Origin: Bacteroidales bacterium
Lineage (GTDB): Bacteria > Bacteroidota > Bacteroidia > Bacteroidales > Marinilabiliaceae
Assembly: GCA_024401335.1 (NCBI GenBank)
Contig: JAKSLH010000001.1
Span: 186,001 to 250,000 of the forward strand
Direction of reading: 5' to 3'
DNA: 64,000 bases
Shown here: piece after piece, positions 1 through 8,480 of the stretch
Position numbering within the stretch: the stretch's first letter is position 1
Layout of the letters: every line of letters starts with the position of its first letter
Made by a program: the position numbers and the translations under genes
The notes under the pieces: generated by a model
What the model was told of the DNA's origin: nothing
What the model saw: the letters and a program-made list of their open reading frames with translations, nothing else
Databases searched by the model: none

Positions 1-144
1 CACCCTGAATATAAGGAGCTCTTGTGGGATTACTTGAAGATGGCTGCTGGTCATGCTCATACTCCAATGACTCTTAAGAAGGCTCTCGCAATGCACATCG
101 CCTTCGAAGAAACTGGTGATATGCGTAATACTAAGTGGGATTAA
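1..144 (+). CDS. C-terminal end of a probable acetyl-CoA hydrolase / succinate:acetate CoA-transferase (5' truncated by window)
   Basis: Only the last 47 codons are present, read in frame 1 and ending at TAA (142-144). The peptide contains HPEYKELLWDYL, then AHTPMTLKKALAMH, and ends DMRNTKWD. This resembles my recollection of the C-terminus of the acetyl-CoA hydrolase/CoA-transferase family, which moves CoA between acetate and succinate in propionate- and succinate-producing Bacteroidales. No active-site residue lies in the fragment, so the assignment rests on tail resemblance alone. It is followed 18 bases later by a strong hairpin terminator and converges on the suf operon. Confidence 0.5.
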   Translation, partial: HPEYKELLWDYLKMAAGHAHTPMTLKKALAMHIAFEETGDMRNTKWD

Positions 145-162
145 TACTCCTCAATATAAAAC

Positions 163-203
163 AAAGGGCATCGTGGTTATCTCGATGCCCTTTGTTGTTT
201 TAT
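163..203. terminator. Bidirectional rho-independent terminator
   Basis: A perfect 11-bp stem, AAAGGGCATCG (163-173) with CGATGCCCTTT (183-193), closes a 9-base loop and is followed by a T-rich tract. On the other strand the stem is followed by TTTGTTTTAT, so it can also stop the suf operon arriving on the minus strand. Confidence 0.85.
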
Positions 204-283
204 TGTGGTTTAGAACTTTCTGAAGACCTTTGCTTGCTAAGCTTTCTTGCTTACAACAAGTATCTAATCTAAGACCTGTCTTC

Positions 284-640
284 TTATAACAAGCCTAGTT
301 CCAGTCTAGCCTCTTCGCTAAGGTTATCCTGACTCCAAGGTGGATCGAATGTGAGGTTCACTTCTACCTGTTTTACTCCTCTGAGCCCCTGGATAAGTGT
401 CATCACCTCTTCTGGTAAAGACTCAACTTCCGGACAGTTTGGTGTCGTCAATGTCATGACTATCCTTACCGATAAGTCTTCGTCTATTTCAATCTTATAT
501 ATCAATCCAAGATCGTATATGTTTACCGGTATCTCAGGGTCATAAACCTGGCGTAACGCCTCTATTACTCGTTTCTCAAGGCTTTCAACGGTAACTGGTT
601 CCTGGGCTATTTCTGACATGTTATCCTTGCTCTCTTCCAT
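284..640 (-). CDS. sufT: SufT-like DUF59/MIP18-family Fe-S assembly protein
   Basis: This is a 118-aa protein with the DUF59 (MIP18/PaaD-like) core: the VYDPEIPVNIYDLGLIY block at about residues 32-48, then MTLTTPNCP with the conserved cysteine, and a C-terminal DPPWSQDNLSEEARLELGLL tail typical of SUF-associated members. Family members help mature Fe-S proteins as accessory factors to SUF. It is the last gene of the suf operon, 32 bases after sufE. An internal ATG at 619 gives a 111-aa alternative start. The sufT symbol is by context and family; biochemical roles differ among DUF59 proteins. Confidence 0.85.
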   Translation of the reverse strand: MEESKDNMSEIAQEPVTVESLEKRVIEALRQVYDPEIPVNIYDLGLIYKIEIDEDLSVRIVMTLTTPNCPEVESLPEEVMTLIQGLRGVKQVEVNLTFDPPWSQDNLSEEARLELGLL

Positions 641-672
641 GATCCTCTATTTGGAAAGTGGATTCTTAATAA

Positions 673-1146
673 TTATTGTTTGTCACCAATCTTTGTCTTG
701 AATGCCATAGCATAAAGCTTCATCTGCTTTATCATGGCAAGCAATCCGTTCGATCGGGTAGGGGTGAGGTTCTCTTTCAAACCGATCTTGTCTATGAAAT
801 ACAAATCTGTGTCTAGTATTTCATCTGGTGTCTGATTGTCTAAAACTCGTATCAATAATCCTACGATGCCTTTGACTATGATCGCGTCCGCATCGGCCTC
901 AAAATGTATCTTGTTCTCGTCAGTGAGTGACGCATATATCCATACGGTACTCTGACAACCCTCTATCACGTTCTGTGGTACACGATGCTCTTCTGGATAT
1001 GGTGGCATGTCATTGCCTATCTCTATCAAATAAGAGTATTTGTCCATCCAGTCGCTATAGTCTGAGAATTCCTCTACTATCTCGTCTTGTATTTCGTTTA
1101 TCGTCATTGTAGTATAATTGTGAATGAATTGCTGTTCATTCGTCAT
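673..1146 (-). CDS. sufE: Cysteine desulfuration protein SufE
   Basis: This 157-aa protein accepts persulfide sulfur from SufS and passes it to the SufBCD scaffold. The catalytic cysteine is C64 in NVIEGCQSTVWI, within the usual SufE fold (MDKYSYLIEIGNDMPP upstream and the LTPTRSNGLLAMI helix downstream). It begins 12 bases after the sufS stop codon, so the two partners are co-translated from one operon. ATG start; length is normal for the family (about 140-150 aa). Confidence 0.95.
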   Translation of the reverse strand: MTNEQQFIHNYTTMTINEIQDEIVEEFSDYSDWMDKYSYLIEIGNDMPPYPEEHRVPQNVIEGCQSTVWIYASLTDENKIHFEADADAIIVKGIVGLLIRVLDNQTPDEILDTDLYFIDKIGLKENLTPTRSNGLLAMIKQMKLYAMAFKTKIGDKQ

Positions 1147-1158
1147 TACTGGTTAATA

Positions 1159-2376
1159 TCAACTCATCATCATTCTTACCCTGTCAACACCTTTGACGAG
1201 TGCGTCGATGTCTTCTTTTGTTGTATATACGCCAAATGAAGCTCTGACGGTTCCACTAATGCCAAATCTGTCCATCAATGGCTGAGCACAATGATGACCG
1301 GTGCGTACAGCTATACCCATCTTGTCGAGAATCATGCCTGTGTCATAAGGATGTACATTGCCTAGCAGGAATGAAACAGCGCTCGAATGTTCTTTTGCCT
1401 CACCAATGAAACGGATACCTGGTATGCCACCGAGTTGGTTGATGGTGTATTTGACGATCTCGTCTTCGTGTTCCTCAATCGCTGCCATGCCTATCTCTTC
1501 CATGAAGTCGATGGCGCGTCCGAGTCCAACTGCACTTATGTAGTCGGGAGTACCGGCCTCGAATTTGAATGGTAGCTGGTTGTATGTTGTCTTCTCAAAG
1601 GTTACTTTGTCTATCATCTCTCCACCACCATGGTATGGCACCATCTCATTTAGCCATTTGGCTTTGCCATAAAGTGCGCCGCTGCCGTTGGGTGCATACA
1701 TCTTGTGACCTGAAAATGCCATGAAGTCACAGTCTAGGTCTTGGACATCTATCGTCTTGTGTGGCATCGACTGGGCTGCATCTACAAGAACAGGAATGCC
1801 ATACGAGTGCGCTTTGCTTATTATCTGCTTCACAGGATTGACGGTGCCCATGACGTTTGATATATGCGCTACACATACAAGCTTCGTCCTCTCGTTAAGC
1901 AGTGAATATAAATGCTCTGTGTTGAGCTCGCCATTGTCAAAGATTTCGGCTACACGTAGTTTCATGCCTTTTCGCTCACATAGCATCTGCCATGGTACGA
2001 TGTTCGCATGATGTTCCATGGTTGTTATGACTATCTCGTCATCCTTGCGGCAGTATGTTTCTCCAAATGAGAAGGCTAAAAGGTTGATGGCTTCTGTTGT
2101 GCCTCGCGTGAATATCACTTCGGCATCACTGAGGGCATTGATGTGTCGTGCGACAGTCTTGCGTGCTTGCTCAAAAAGATCGGTACAGACATTGCTCAGA
2201 TGGTGTACGCCGCGGTGTATATTGGCATTCTTATGCATATAGATGTCATTGATGACGTCTAATACACATTGTGGCTTCTGCGTCGTCGCTCCATTATCTA
2301 AGTAGACGAGAGGCTTGCCGTACACTGTTTCGTTTAATATAGGAAACTGGTTGCGTATGTTGGCTATGTCGTACAT
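1159..2376 (-). CDS. sufS: Cysteine desulfurase SufS (PLP-dependent)
   Basis: This 405-aa class V aminotransferase-fold enzyme mobilises sulfur from cysteine. The PLP-binding lysine is K225 in AFSGHKMYAPNG. The persulfide-forming cysteine is C363 in VRTGHHCAQPLM, a group II (SufS-type) arrangement rather than IscS. The N-terminal block YLDNGATTQKP and TRGTTEAINL are also diagnostic. It sits 7 bases downstream of sufD and 12 bases upstream of its partner sufE. Confidence 0.97.
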   Translation of the reverse strand: MYDIANIRNQFPILNETVYGKPLVYLDNGATTQKPQCVLDVINDIYMHKNANIHRGVHHLSNVCTDLFEQARKTVARHINALSDAEVIFTRGTTEAINLLAFSFGETYCRKDDEIVITTMEHHANIVPWQMLCERKGMKLRVAEIFDNGELNTEHLYSLLNERTKLVCVAHISNVMGTVNPVKQIISKAHSYGIPVLVDAAQSMPHKTIDVQDLDCDFMAFSGHKMYAPNGSGALYGKAKWLNEMVPYHGGGEMIDKVTFEKTTYNQLPFKFEAGTPDYISAVGLGRAIDFMEEIGMAAIEEHEDEIVKYTINQLGGIPGIRFIGEAKEHSSAVSFLLGNVHPYDTGMILDKMGIAVRTGHHCAQPLMDRFGISGTVRASFGVYTTKEDIDALVKGVDRVRMMMS

Positions 2377-2383
2377 TATTGTC

Positions 2384-3439
2384 TTAATCTATGTTTGTGA
2401 GCAATGCATTGATCTCATCACGAACTGACTCTGATGGGATCTTGTTGACAACCTCAAGCGCAAATGCTGCGGTGAGTAGTTTCTTGGCTGTCTCGGCATT
2501 TATGCCTCGCTGCTGCATGTAGAATAGTTGTGTCTGATCAAGCTGCCCCGATGTCGCTCCATGTGAACATTTCACATCGTCGGCATATATCTCAAGCTGT
2601 GGTTTGGCGTATGCATGCGCGTCATCAGAGAGAAGCATGTTGCGGTTGGTCTGCTGGGCAGATGTCTTTTGAGCATCTGGCGCAACAACAATACGACCGG
2701 CAAAGGCGCCTTTCGCATTGCCACCAAGAATGCCTTTATATAGCTCCTCTGTTGTGCAGTTAGGTACTAGATGTCTGATGAGTGTCGTGTTGTCTATGTG
2801 ACCTGCCTCCGACTTGTAGATGCCATATGCCTTGAGCTCTGAGTGCTCTCCGTTTAGGTCTATCTGCAGGTTGTTTCTGACAAAACCTGGGTTGATGTTG
2901 ATTGTCGAGACAGATACATGTGCGTCGTTGGCTTCATCTATCTTTGTGTTGATGAAGACTGGCGCGTCAACACTCTCTGTCTGTATGTATATGATGTCAA
3001 GGGTTGATCCTTCTTCTGCATCTACCTTGATTACGCAGTTCGCTGCCGACTTGAGTTCGTTGGTTCTTATGATGAGCTGCCCTTGTGAATCCTTTGTAGC
3101 TGTAATGTTGATGCGACTTTGAGCTAATGTGCTCTTGCCACCATTGCTGCTCAGGTTGATTGTTACAGGCTGAGGGTTGATGTCATTGAACTCTACACTC
3201 AACACATCATCAACGCCAACGGTGTTGAGGTTGATCAGGTCCTGGGCTATCGAACTTTCAAAGGCGTCCGATTCCCCCATCTCATGCACAGAGCCTATGA
3301 TACTTCCACCAATGCCGGTGGCATCAATAGAGGCGTTGACTACTGTGTCAACTGCACTCATGGCTTCTCGCGCATCGGTATAGAGATAGTCCTCGTCGTG
3401 ATGTGTAGGAAGGTTGGTTATATAATCGTTTATCTGCAT
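2384..3439 (-). CDS. sufD: Fe-S cluster scaffold subunit SufD (short form)
   Basis: This is the SufD partner of the SufBC2D scaffold. The diagnostic C-terminal region is present: CSHGATSGQLDQTQLFYMQQRG followed by KLLTAAFALEVVNKIP. At 351 aa it is clearly shorter than typical SufD (about 420-450 aa). The missing part is N-terminal: the protein begins MQINDYITNLPTHHDEDYLYTDAR, and only 40 bases separate its ATG from the sufC stop, so no upstream extension is possible. The beta-helix core and the SufB-interacting C-terminus appear intact, so it is probably functional. Confidence 0.93.
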   Translation of the reverse strand: MQINDYITNLPTHHDEDYLYTDAREAMSAVDTVVNASIDATGIGGSIIGSVHEMGESDAFESSIAQDLINLNTVGVDDVLSVEFNDINPQPVTINLSSNGGKSTLAQSRINITATKDSQGQLIIRTNELKSAANCVIKVDAEEGSTLDIIYIQTESVDAPVFINTKIDEANDAHVSVSTININPGFVRNNLQIDLNGEHSELKAYGIYKSEAGHIDNTTLIRHLVPNCTTEELYKGILGGNAKGAFAGRIVVAPDAQKTSAQQTNRNMLLSDDAHAYAKPQLEIYADDVKCSHGATSGQLDQTQLFYMQQRGINAETAKKLLTAAFALEVVNKIPSESVRDEINALLTNID

Positions 3440-3479
3440 ATTTCGCTTTTCGTAATTCAGATTCCGTTATTTCCTGGTT

Positions 3480-4232
3480 TTAATCTGGAAACTGCTCCTT
3501 GATCCAGTCGTATCCGTCTTTCTCGAGTTTCTGAACCAAATCCTTGGTATCTGTCATGACAATTCTGCCATGATATAGTATGTGAACGTAGTCTGGTACG
3601 ATATAATCAAGAAGACGCTGATAGTGTGTTATGACTATTGTTGCGTTCTTTTCATTCTTGAGCTTGGTTACTCCTGTCGCTACTATGCGGAGCGCATCGA
3701 TGTCAAGACCTGAGTCTGTCTCATCAAGGATGCGGAGCGTTGGCTCAAGCATCGCCATCTGGAATATCTCGTTCTTCTTTTTCTCACCGCCGGAGAAGCC
3801 TTCGTTGACTGAACGATTGGTCAGATCATTGTTTATCTCAACAAACTTCTTCTTCTCTCTCTGGAGTTTCAGGAATTCTGATGCAGAAAGTGGTTCCAAC
3901 CCCTGATACTTGCGTTTGCCGTTGAGCGCTGCCTTCATGAAGTTGGTCATGCTGACTCCTGGTATCTCTACTGGGTACTGGAATGAGAGGAACAGGCCTT
4001 CGTTTGCTCTGTCTTCTGGTGACATCGCTAGAAGATCTTTGCCGTTGAATGTCACCTTGCCTTCTGTTACAGTATATGCTGGGTTGCCTGCAAGAACTGC
4101 AGAAAGGGTGCTCTTGCCTGAGCCGTTAGGACCCATGATGGCATGCACTTCGCCCTCGTTAATCTCGAGGTTGATGCCTCTTAATATCTCTTTGCCATCT
4201 ACAGTGGCGTGAAGGTTCTCTATCTTTAACAT
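3480..4232 (-). CDS. sufC: SUF system ATPase SufC
   Basis: This 250-aa ABC-type ATPase drives conformational changes in SufBCD during cluster assembly. The Walker A is GPNGSGKST (34-42), the signature FSGGEKKK is at 146-153, and Walker B with D-loop is RILDETDSGLDID (167-179), where the DSGLDID tail distinguishes SufC from transport ATPases. It has no membrane segment. It lies between sufB and sufD in the operon. Confidence 0.97.
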   Translation of the reverse strand: MLKIENLHATVDGKEILRGINLEINEGEVHAIMGPNGSGKSTLSAVLAGNPAYTVTEGKVTFNGKDLLAMSPEDRANEGLFLSFQYPVEIPGVSMTNFMKAALNGKRKYQGLEPLSASEFLKLQREKKKFVEINNDLTNRSVNEGFSGGEKKKNEIFQMAMLEPTLRILDETDSGLDIDALRIVATGVTKLKNEKNATIVITHYQRLLDYIVPDYVHILYHGRIVMTDTKDLVQKLEKDGYDWIKEQFPD

Positions 4233-4249
4233 CTTTCTTTGATTTCAAT

Positions 4250-5707
4250 TTATCCAACACTGTTCTCCAATGATATCTGGAGAAGCTTCTGAGCCTCTAC
4301 GGCAAACTCTAACGGTAGTTTAGATAAGACGTCTTTTGCATATCCATTTACAATGAGTCCTATGGCGTCTTCTGTCTTTATGCCTCGCTGGTTGCAGTAG
4401 AATATCTGATCTTCACTAATCTTTGATGTCGTCGCCTCATGCTCCACTTGTGCGGTTGGGTTGTGTATGTCTGCATATGGGAATGTATGCGCACCACATT
4501 TGTCGCCCATGAGAAGTGAGTCACACTGTGAATAGTTTCGTGCTCCATCGGCATCTTTGGCGACACGAACAAGTCCTCGGTATGAATTCTGGCTCTTGCC
4601 GGCTGATATGCCTTTGGAGATGATGGTGCTCTTGGTGTTCTTGCCCAAGTGTATCATCTTCGTGCCGGTGTCTGCCTGCTGGTGGTTGTTGGTTACCGCT
4701 ACCGAATAGAATTCTCCAACAGAATTGTTGCCCTTGAGGATACATGAAGGATATTTCCATGTGATGGCCGAACCGGTCTCTACCTGTGTCCAGGATATCT
4801 TTGAGTTGTCGCCCTTGCAAATGGCGCGTTTGGTTACAAAGTTATAGATGCCGCCCTTGCCGTCTTTGTCACCAGGATACCAGTTCTGTACTGTCGAGTA
4901 TTTTACCTCAGCATTGTTCATCACAACAATCTCCACGATGGCTGCATGAAGCTGGTTCTCGTCTCGCTGTGGAGCGGTACATCCTTCCAAGTAGCTCACG
5001 TAGCTTTCGTCGTCCGCTACAATAAGTGTCCTTTCAAACTGACCGGTGTTCATCGCATTAATGCGGAAGTATGTTGACAGTTCCATCGGACAACGAACGC
5101 CTTTAGGAATATACACGAACGAGCCGTCTGAGAATACAGCGGCGTTTAGCGCAGCGTAAAAGTTGTCTGTGTGTGGAACGACACTTCCGAGATATTGCTT
5201 GATGAGGTCTGGATGATTCTTGATGGCCTCGCTTATCGAGCAGAAGATGATGCCTTTCTTTGCCAACTCGGCGTGGAAAGTGGTCTTCACTGACGAGGAG
5301 TCGAGAACAGCATCAACGGCTACATTCGACAGCTTCTTTTGCTCGTCTAGCGAAATGCCGAGCTTGTCGAATGTTTCGCGAATTGCTGGATCTACCTCGT
5401 CAAGGCTCTCTAGCTGTTTCTTCTGCTTTGGAGCAGCGTAATAAATGATGTTCTGGAAATCGATTTCAGGTATGGTTAGATGGGCCCATGTAGGCATGCC
5501 CTTCTCTTCGTAGAGTTTCTGCCAGTGACGGAATGCTTTGAGGCGAAAGTCAAGCATGAATTCTGGCTCGCCCTTCTTCTGTGATATAAGTCGCACGACG
5601 TCTTCCGATAAACCTTTGGGAATCACTTCGGTATCAATGTCAGAAGTGAAGCCGTATTTGTACTCTTCGGCGTTTATCTGCTCTATATTATTCTGTTCCT
5701 CTTTCAT
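4250..5707 (-). CDS. sufB: Fe-S cluster scaffold subunit SufB
   Basis: The 485-aa main scaffold subunit. It has the family N-terminus ([25 protein letters not shown]), the [12 protein letters not shown] block, the cysteine-containing [18 protein letters not shown] segment and the C-terminal [21 protein letters not shown]. The frame is open to a TTG at 5743, but I chose the ATG at 5707: the -7 promoter box lies at 5760-5767, leaving a normal leader of about 45 bases to the ATG, whereas the TTG would be almost at the transcript start. First gene of sufBCDSE-T. Confidence 0.95.
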   Translation of the reverse strand: MKEEQNNIEQINAEEYKYGFTSDIDTEVIPKGLSEDVVRLISQKKGEPEFMLDFRLKAFRHWQKLYEEKGMPTWAHLTIPEIDFQNIIYYAAPKQKKQLESLDEVDPAIRETFDKLGISLDEQKKLSNVAVDAVLDSSSVKTTFHAELAKKGIIFCSISEAIKNHPDLIKQYLGSVVPHTDNFYAALNAAVFSDGSFVYIPKGVRCPMELSTYFRINAMNTGQFERTLIVADDESYVSYLEGCTAPQRDENQLHAAIVEIVVMNNAEVKYSTVQNWYPGDKDGKGGIYNFVTKRAICKGDNSKISWTQVETGSAITWKYPSCILKGNNSVGEFYSVAVTNNHQQADTGTKMIHLGKNTKSTIISKGISAGKSQNSYRGLVRVAKDADGARNYSQCDSLLMGDKCGAHTFPYADIHNPTAQVEHEATTSKISEDQIFYCNQRGIKTEDAIGLIVNGYAKDVLSKLPLEFAVEAQKLLQISLENSVG

Positions 5708-5759
5708 CGTGTTAAATGCCAATTCAGCGTTGTGAGTGGCCAATGTGTATTATTAGGTG

Positions 5760-5767
5760 CAAAGATA
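5760..5767 (-). promoter_or_regulatory. Promoter -7 box of the suf operon
   Basis: On the minus strand this reads TATCTTTG, a match to the Bacteroidetes -7 consensus TAnnTTTG. It is 52 bases upstream of the sufB ATG. No IscR/SufR-type palindrome is obvious nearby. Confidence 0.7.
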
Positions 5768-5845
5768 CTAAAAAAGAAGATGAAAAACTTCAAGCGGATT
5801 ATTTTTAGGATTATTTATTATGTTGAGGTTTTGTATGATATGTGC

Positions 5846-5877
5846 TTTGCTCGCTGTCTTTTGTTTTTGTATTTTTG
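5846..5877 (+). promoter_or_regulatory. Promoter of the YqiA-like esterase gene
   Basis: A TTTG -33 element (5846-5849) is followed after 20 bases by TATTTTTG (5870-5877), the standard Bacteroidetes layout. The start codon lies 23 bases beyond. Confidence 0.75.
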
Positions 5878-5900
5878 CACTTGCAAAAACATAGTGTCTA

Positions 5901-6476
5901 ATGGTTATTCTTTACATGCATGGCATGGCTTCTAGCCATGAGTCTTTTACCGCAGCTTGCATTCGCAAATATATGCCAGACGCGGAGGTCCTGGCGCCCG
6001 ACTTGTCTATAGACCCCGCAATCGCATTCCCTCAGATCGACGAGATACTGAAAAACAACAAGGTGGATGTTATTGTCGGCCATTCGCTTGGTGGCTTTAT
6101 GGCACAAAAATGCCGTGGCTACAAGAAGGTGCTAGTGAATCCTAGTCTTGGCGTGTCGTATTTCCAACTGTTCAAGGGTGACAACAAATATAAGCACCAG
6201 AGGTATGACGGTGTGCAGACATGGCATGTCGACGATAGGATATGCAAGCAGTATAAGGAAATGGAGTATAAACAGTATGATGGGTTGACGAAAGAGGAGG
6301 ATGATATTACGATAGGGTTGTTCGCTTGGTGGGATATTGTGACCCGAATGTCATCCCATTGGTTCATCAAGCATTATTCGCATAGGCAGTTTATACCTGG
6401 ACTTCATTTCCCTTCAGAGAATACCGTGCGCGACTATATTGTCCCTGCTATCAATAAGTTGTATCAGCAAGGGTGA
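5901..6476 (+). CDS. YqiA/UPF0227-family alpha/beta-hydrolase (probable esterase)
   Basis: This 191-aa cytoplasmic protein (no signal peptide) has the small alpha/beta-hydrolase layout of the YqiA family. There is an N-terminal ILYMHGMASS loop, nucleophile S62 in VGHSLGGF, and a C-terminal histidine (GLHFPSE, about residue 171) as likely third member of the triad. YqiA of E. coli is an esterase with poorly defined physiology. The gene stands alone with its own promoter, divergent from suf, and shares a terminator with the convergent barrel gene. Confidence 0.8.
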   Translation: MVILYMHGMASSHESFTAACIRKYMPDAEVLAPDLSIDPAIAFPQIDEILKNNKVDVIVGHSLGGFMAQKCRGYKKVLVNPSLGVSYFQLFKGDNKYKHQRYDGVQTWHVDDRICKQYKEMEYKQYDGLTKEEDDITIGLFAWWDIVTRMSSHWFIKHYSHRQFIPGLHFPSENTVRDYIVPAINKLYQQG

Positions 6477-6510
6477 TTGTCTGTCACTATCCGCATTTGT
6501 TTTTGAAATA

Positions 6511-6549
6511 AAAAGCACCCCATGCAATAGTCATGGAGTGCCTTTTTTT
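6511..6549. terminator. Bidirectional terminator between convergent genes
   Basis: The stem AAAAGCACCCCATG / CATGGAGTGCCTTTT has one mismatch and a 7-base loop (6525-6531). It has a T run on the plus side (6543-6549) and an A run before it that serves the minus-strand barrel gene. Confidence 0.85.
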
Positions 6550-6564
6550 TATGAGTCTAACGGT

Positions 6565-7878
6565 TTAGAATAGATAGTTCATCATGACGTAGAGGCCTGA
6601 TGTTCCGTCGTTGCTGTCAAGCGCTTTGCCCCAGTCTGCCGAAATGACAAAGTTGTGGTTCATCGCTATCTTGAGACCGATACCTGCACTTGTGTGCATC
6701 TTTTCTTCTTCTCCTGTGAAGCAGAAGTCAAACTCTTCTTGTGGCACTTTGCTTAAATCGACTTTATATCTCTGGGTTACCATGCCCATGTCGGCAAATA
6801 GATTGGTGCCGACAGAGAAGTTCTGTCCAAACAGATACAGGTTGCAGAATATATATCGTAATTCAAAGTTGCCCATTATACTGCCGTCGCCGACAATTCG
6901 GTTTCTGACTATACCGCGTAATGTCTTGCCTCCACCAAGTCCTTGCGATGTGGCCGAACCAAGTATGCCTGTGTTCCAGTGTGGCAGTAAGTAGAATGGG
7001 GTGGTGCCCCATATCTTCTGTTGCCATCCGAGTCGATATGCCGCAACGAGTCTTTTGTTGTATAGGTTGAAGTATTGTCTGTGGTATATTGTCAACTTGC
7101 CATATCCGTTCTTGTCTTTTGACAGGAATTCTGGTGCTGCAGCAAGGAGCACTTCGGTCCATACGCCTTTTGTGGCGAACGCTTCGTTGTCTCTGGTGTC
7201 GATGCCCCATCCGGCACGAATGTATGTGTCAAGACCTCCGTTGGCCTCTTTCTCTTTAATTAGCCCCCATCTTACGTATTTGTCATACAGCGTCTCGACG
7301 TCTGGCACCTCATGGCGTAGTTTGTGACGCTCAACAGAACCGATGTCCATATTGAAAACATTTGCGCCGGCTTGCCAGAACATCTTCGTGCCTTCTATGT
7401 CTCGTCTGATGTTCAACATGGCGCGTGTCATCCTGCGCTTGTGTTTGTAGAAGATGCTTGTTACATATTGATCGTCATCTTTGTCTATTATCTCGTTTTT
7501 GAAGCGTGTCTCATAACCGTTGAATCCCGAGAAGTCGCAGGTGAGGTCGTTAAACCAAGTCAAGTCAATGGTCGTGCGGCAGTCTGGTATTAGCTTGCGT
7601 GAGTCGAAATATCCGCGAAGTAGCATTGTGCCAGCCAAGTACCTGCTGCATTCAAGGTACAAAGAATGATTGTATCTAGGGTAGTTGCTCCCGTCGCCAT
7701 ACCAGTATAGGTTGCTGAGCAATCCATACTGGAAGCCTAGGTCATGGTCATAGGCAACAGAAGGTAATGCACCGAATGAAAAGCCGGTCTTTCTGAAGGT
7801 CGTCGTGTCGTTTGGCTCAATGGCATATGAAGCAATACTGCAAAGCGCTACGAAGAAACAGGAAAAAATCTTTGTCAT
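6565..7878 (-). CDS. Omp85/BamA-like outer-membrane beta-barrel protein without POTRA domains
   Basis: A 437-aa exported protein with a signal peptide (MTKIFSCFFVALCSIASYA). The C-terminal third has the Omp85 hallmark SQGLGGGKTLRGIVRNRIVGDG, followed by NFELRYIF strands and a terminal ..YVMMNYLF strand. There is no room for POTRA domains: after about 15 residues the barrel begins. The frame stays open upstream to a TTG at 7923, but the promoter box at 7898-7905 lies inside that extension, so the ATG at 7878 is the start. Function beyond being an outer-membrane barrel of the surface-antigen (D15) superfamily is unknown. Confidence 0.82.
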   Translation of the reverse strand: MTKIFSCFFVALCSIASYAIEPNDTTTFRKTGFSFGALPSVAYDHDLGFQYGLLSNLYWYGDGSNYPRYNHSLYLECSRYLAGTMLLRGYFDSRKLIPDCRTTIDLTWFNDLTCDFSGFNGYETRFKNEIIDKDDDQYVTSIFYKHKRRMTRAMLNIRRDIEGTKMFWQAGANVFNMDIGSVERHKLRHEVPDVETLYDKYVRWGLIKEKEANGGLDTYIRAGWGIDTRDNEAFATKGVWTEVLLAAAPEFLSKDKNGYGKLTIYHRQYFNLYNKRLVAAYRLGWQQKIWGTTPFYLLPHWNTGILGSATSQGLGGGKTLRGIVRNRIVGDGSIMGNFELRYIFCNLYLFGQNFSVGTNLFADMGMVTQRYKVDLSKVPQEEFDFCFTGEEEKMHTSAGIGLKIAMNHNFVISADWGKALDSNDGTSGLYVMMNYLF

Positions 7879-7897
7879 GTTTGTAGTTTTAATGCTG

Positions 7898-7905
7898 CAA
7901 AGATA
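7898..7905 (-). promoter_or_regulatory. Promoter -7 box of the Omp85-like gene
   Basis: Minus-strand TATCTTTG ends 19 bases before the ATG at 7878, predicting a leader of about 13 bases. It rules out a start upstream of 7905. Confidence 0.65.
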
Positions 7906-7923
7906 AGTATTTTTAATACACAA

Positions 7924-8281
7924 CCTATCCGGTCCGAAATATCAGCTTGTTATAATGACAGACACTTGAATCAAATAGCAATAAAGCAGCTTCACTTTTG
8001 AAGCTTGTCAAACGAACTTGGATATAGCGTTTCCATGATGTTTGCTGACAGCTCTTCTGATATTCATAATGATGTCGTTCTTAATACTTTGGCACTGTTT
8101 TTGACGACTTGAGTAGTATGTTATATTGACGAAAGTTGATGAAATCCGTGCAAGACGGCTCATTTTCTTGCAACATAATGTAAAAAAAGACGTAAAATGG
8201 GGTCTAAGGGCAAGAAAAGCTAAATATTTATAGTAAATTCGCGCTTTGTATTGTTATGTAGAAAAAGAAAAACTTCTAAAT
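7924..8281. other. 358-bp intergenic region upstream of the peptide/repeat-protein cassette
   Basis: No credible gene. It holds a short dyad AGCTTC/GAAGCT (7988-8005, loop ACTTTT) and a near match to a sigma-54 site, TTGGCACTGTTTTTGA (8089-8104), in which GG and the final G are correctly spaced but the last consensus C is A. No clean TAnnTTTG box was found near the peptide gene; the closest is GCGCTTTG about 30 bases upstream of it. Confidence 0.4.
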
Positions 8282-8476
8282 ATGGAAAAGAAATTGTACA
8301 AAAAACCTTCAGTTGAGGAAGTGAAGATCGATGAAAACATCCAGGCCTTGATGGCTTCTGATGGTGGTTCTATACGTCCACCTCGTGGTGGCAGGTCGTC
8401 TGCCGCGTCTACACAATCGGTAGAAGATATTGAAGAAGTGTATTCTAATCCTCTTGAACAAACTCCTTACAAATAA
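8282..8476 (+). CDS. Small 64-aa peptide of unknown function, GG-containing, first gene of the surface-protein cassette
   Basis: The peptide starts MEKKLYKKPSVEEVKIDEN, then IQALMASDGGSIRPPRGG, and ends in an acidic/polar tail. It has no signal peptide or membrane segment. The pattern of a basic start, K-P, alternating V/I, then a small-residue G/S motif resembles a type of short ORF I recall as common in Prevotella, often left as hypothetical. The layout (charged 24-residue leader, double glycine at 29-30, glycine/arginine-rich core) also resembles double-glycine leader peptides, but no peptidase or modifying enzyme is encoded nearby. It ends 4 bases before the giant gene, so both are surely co-transcribed. 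ATG at 8282 was chosen over an upstream start at 8246. Confidence 0.65.
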   Translation: MEKKLYKKPSVEEVKIDENIQALMASDGGSIRPPRGGRSSAASTQSVEDIEEVYSNPLEQTPYK

Positions 8477-8480
8477 TAAT

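Noticed and set aside
4378-4572. Small minus-strand frames inside sufB (also 4521-4820)
   Set aside because: They overlap the conserved SufB frame out of phase and have no motif or start context of their own.
8282-8476. A complete RiPP biosynthetic cluster around the 64-aa peptide
   Set aside because: Neighbours are a structural surface protein and a barrel; no peptidase, modifying enzyme or dedicated transporter is present.
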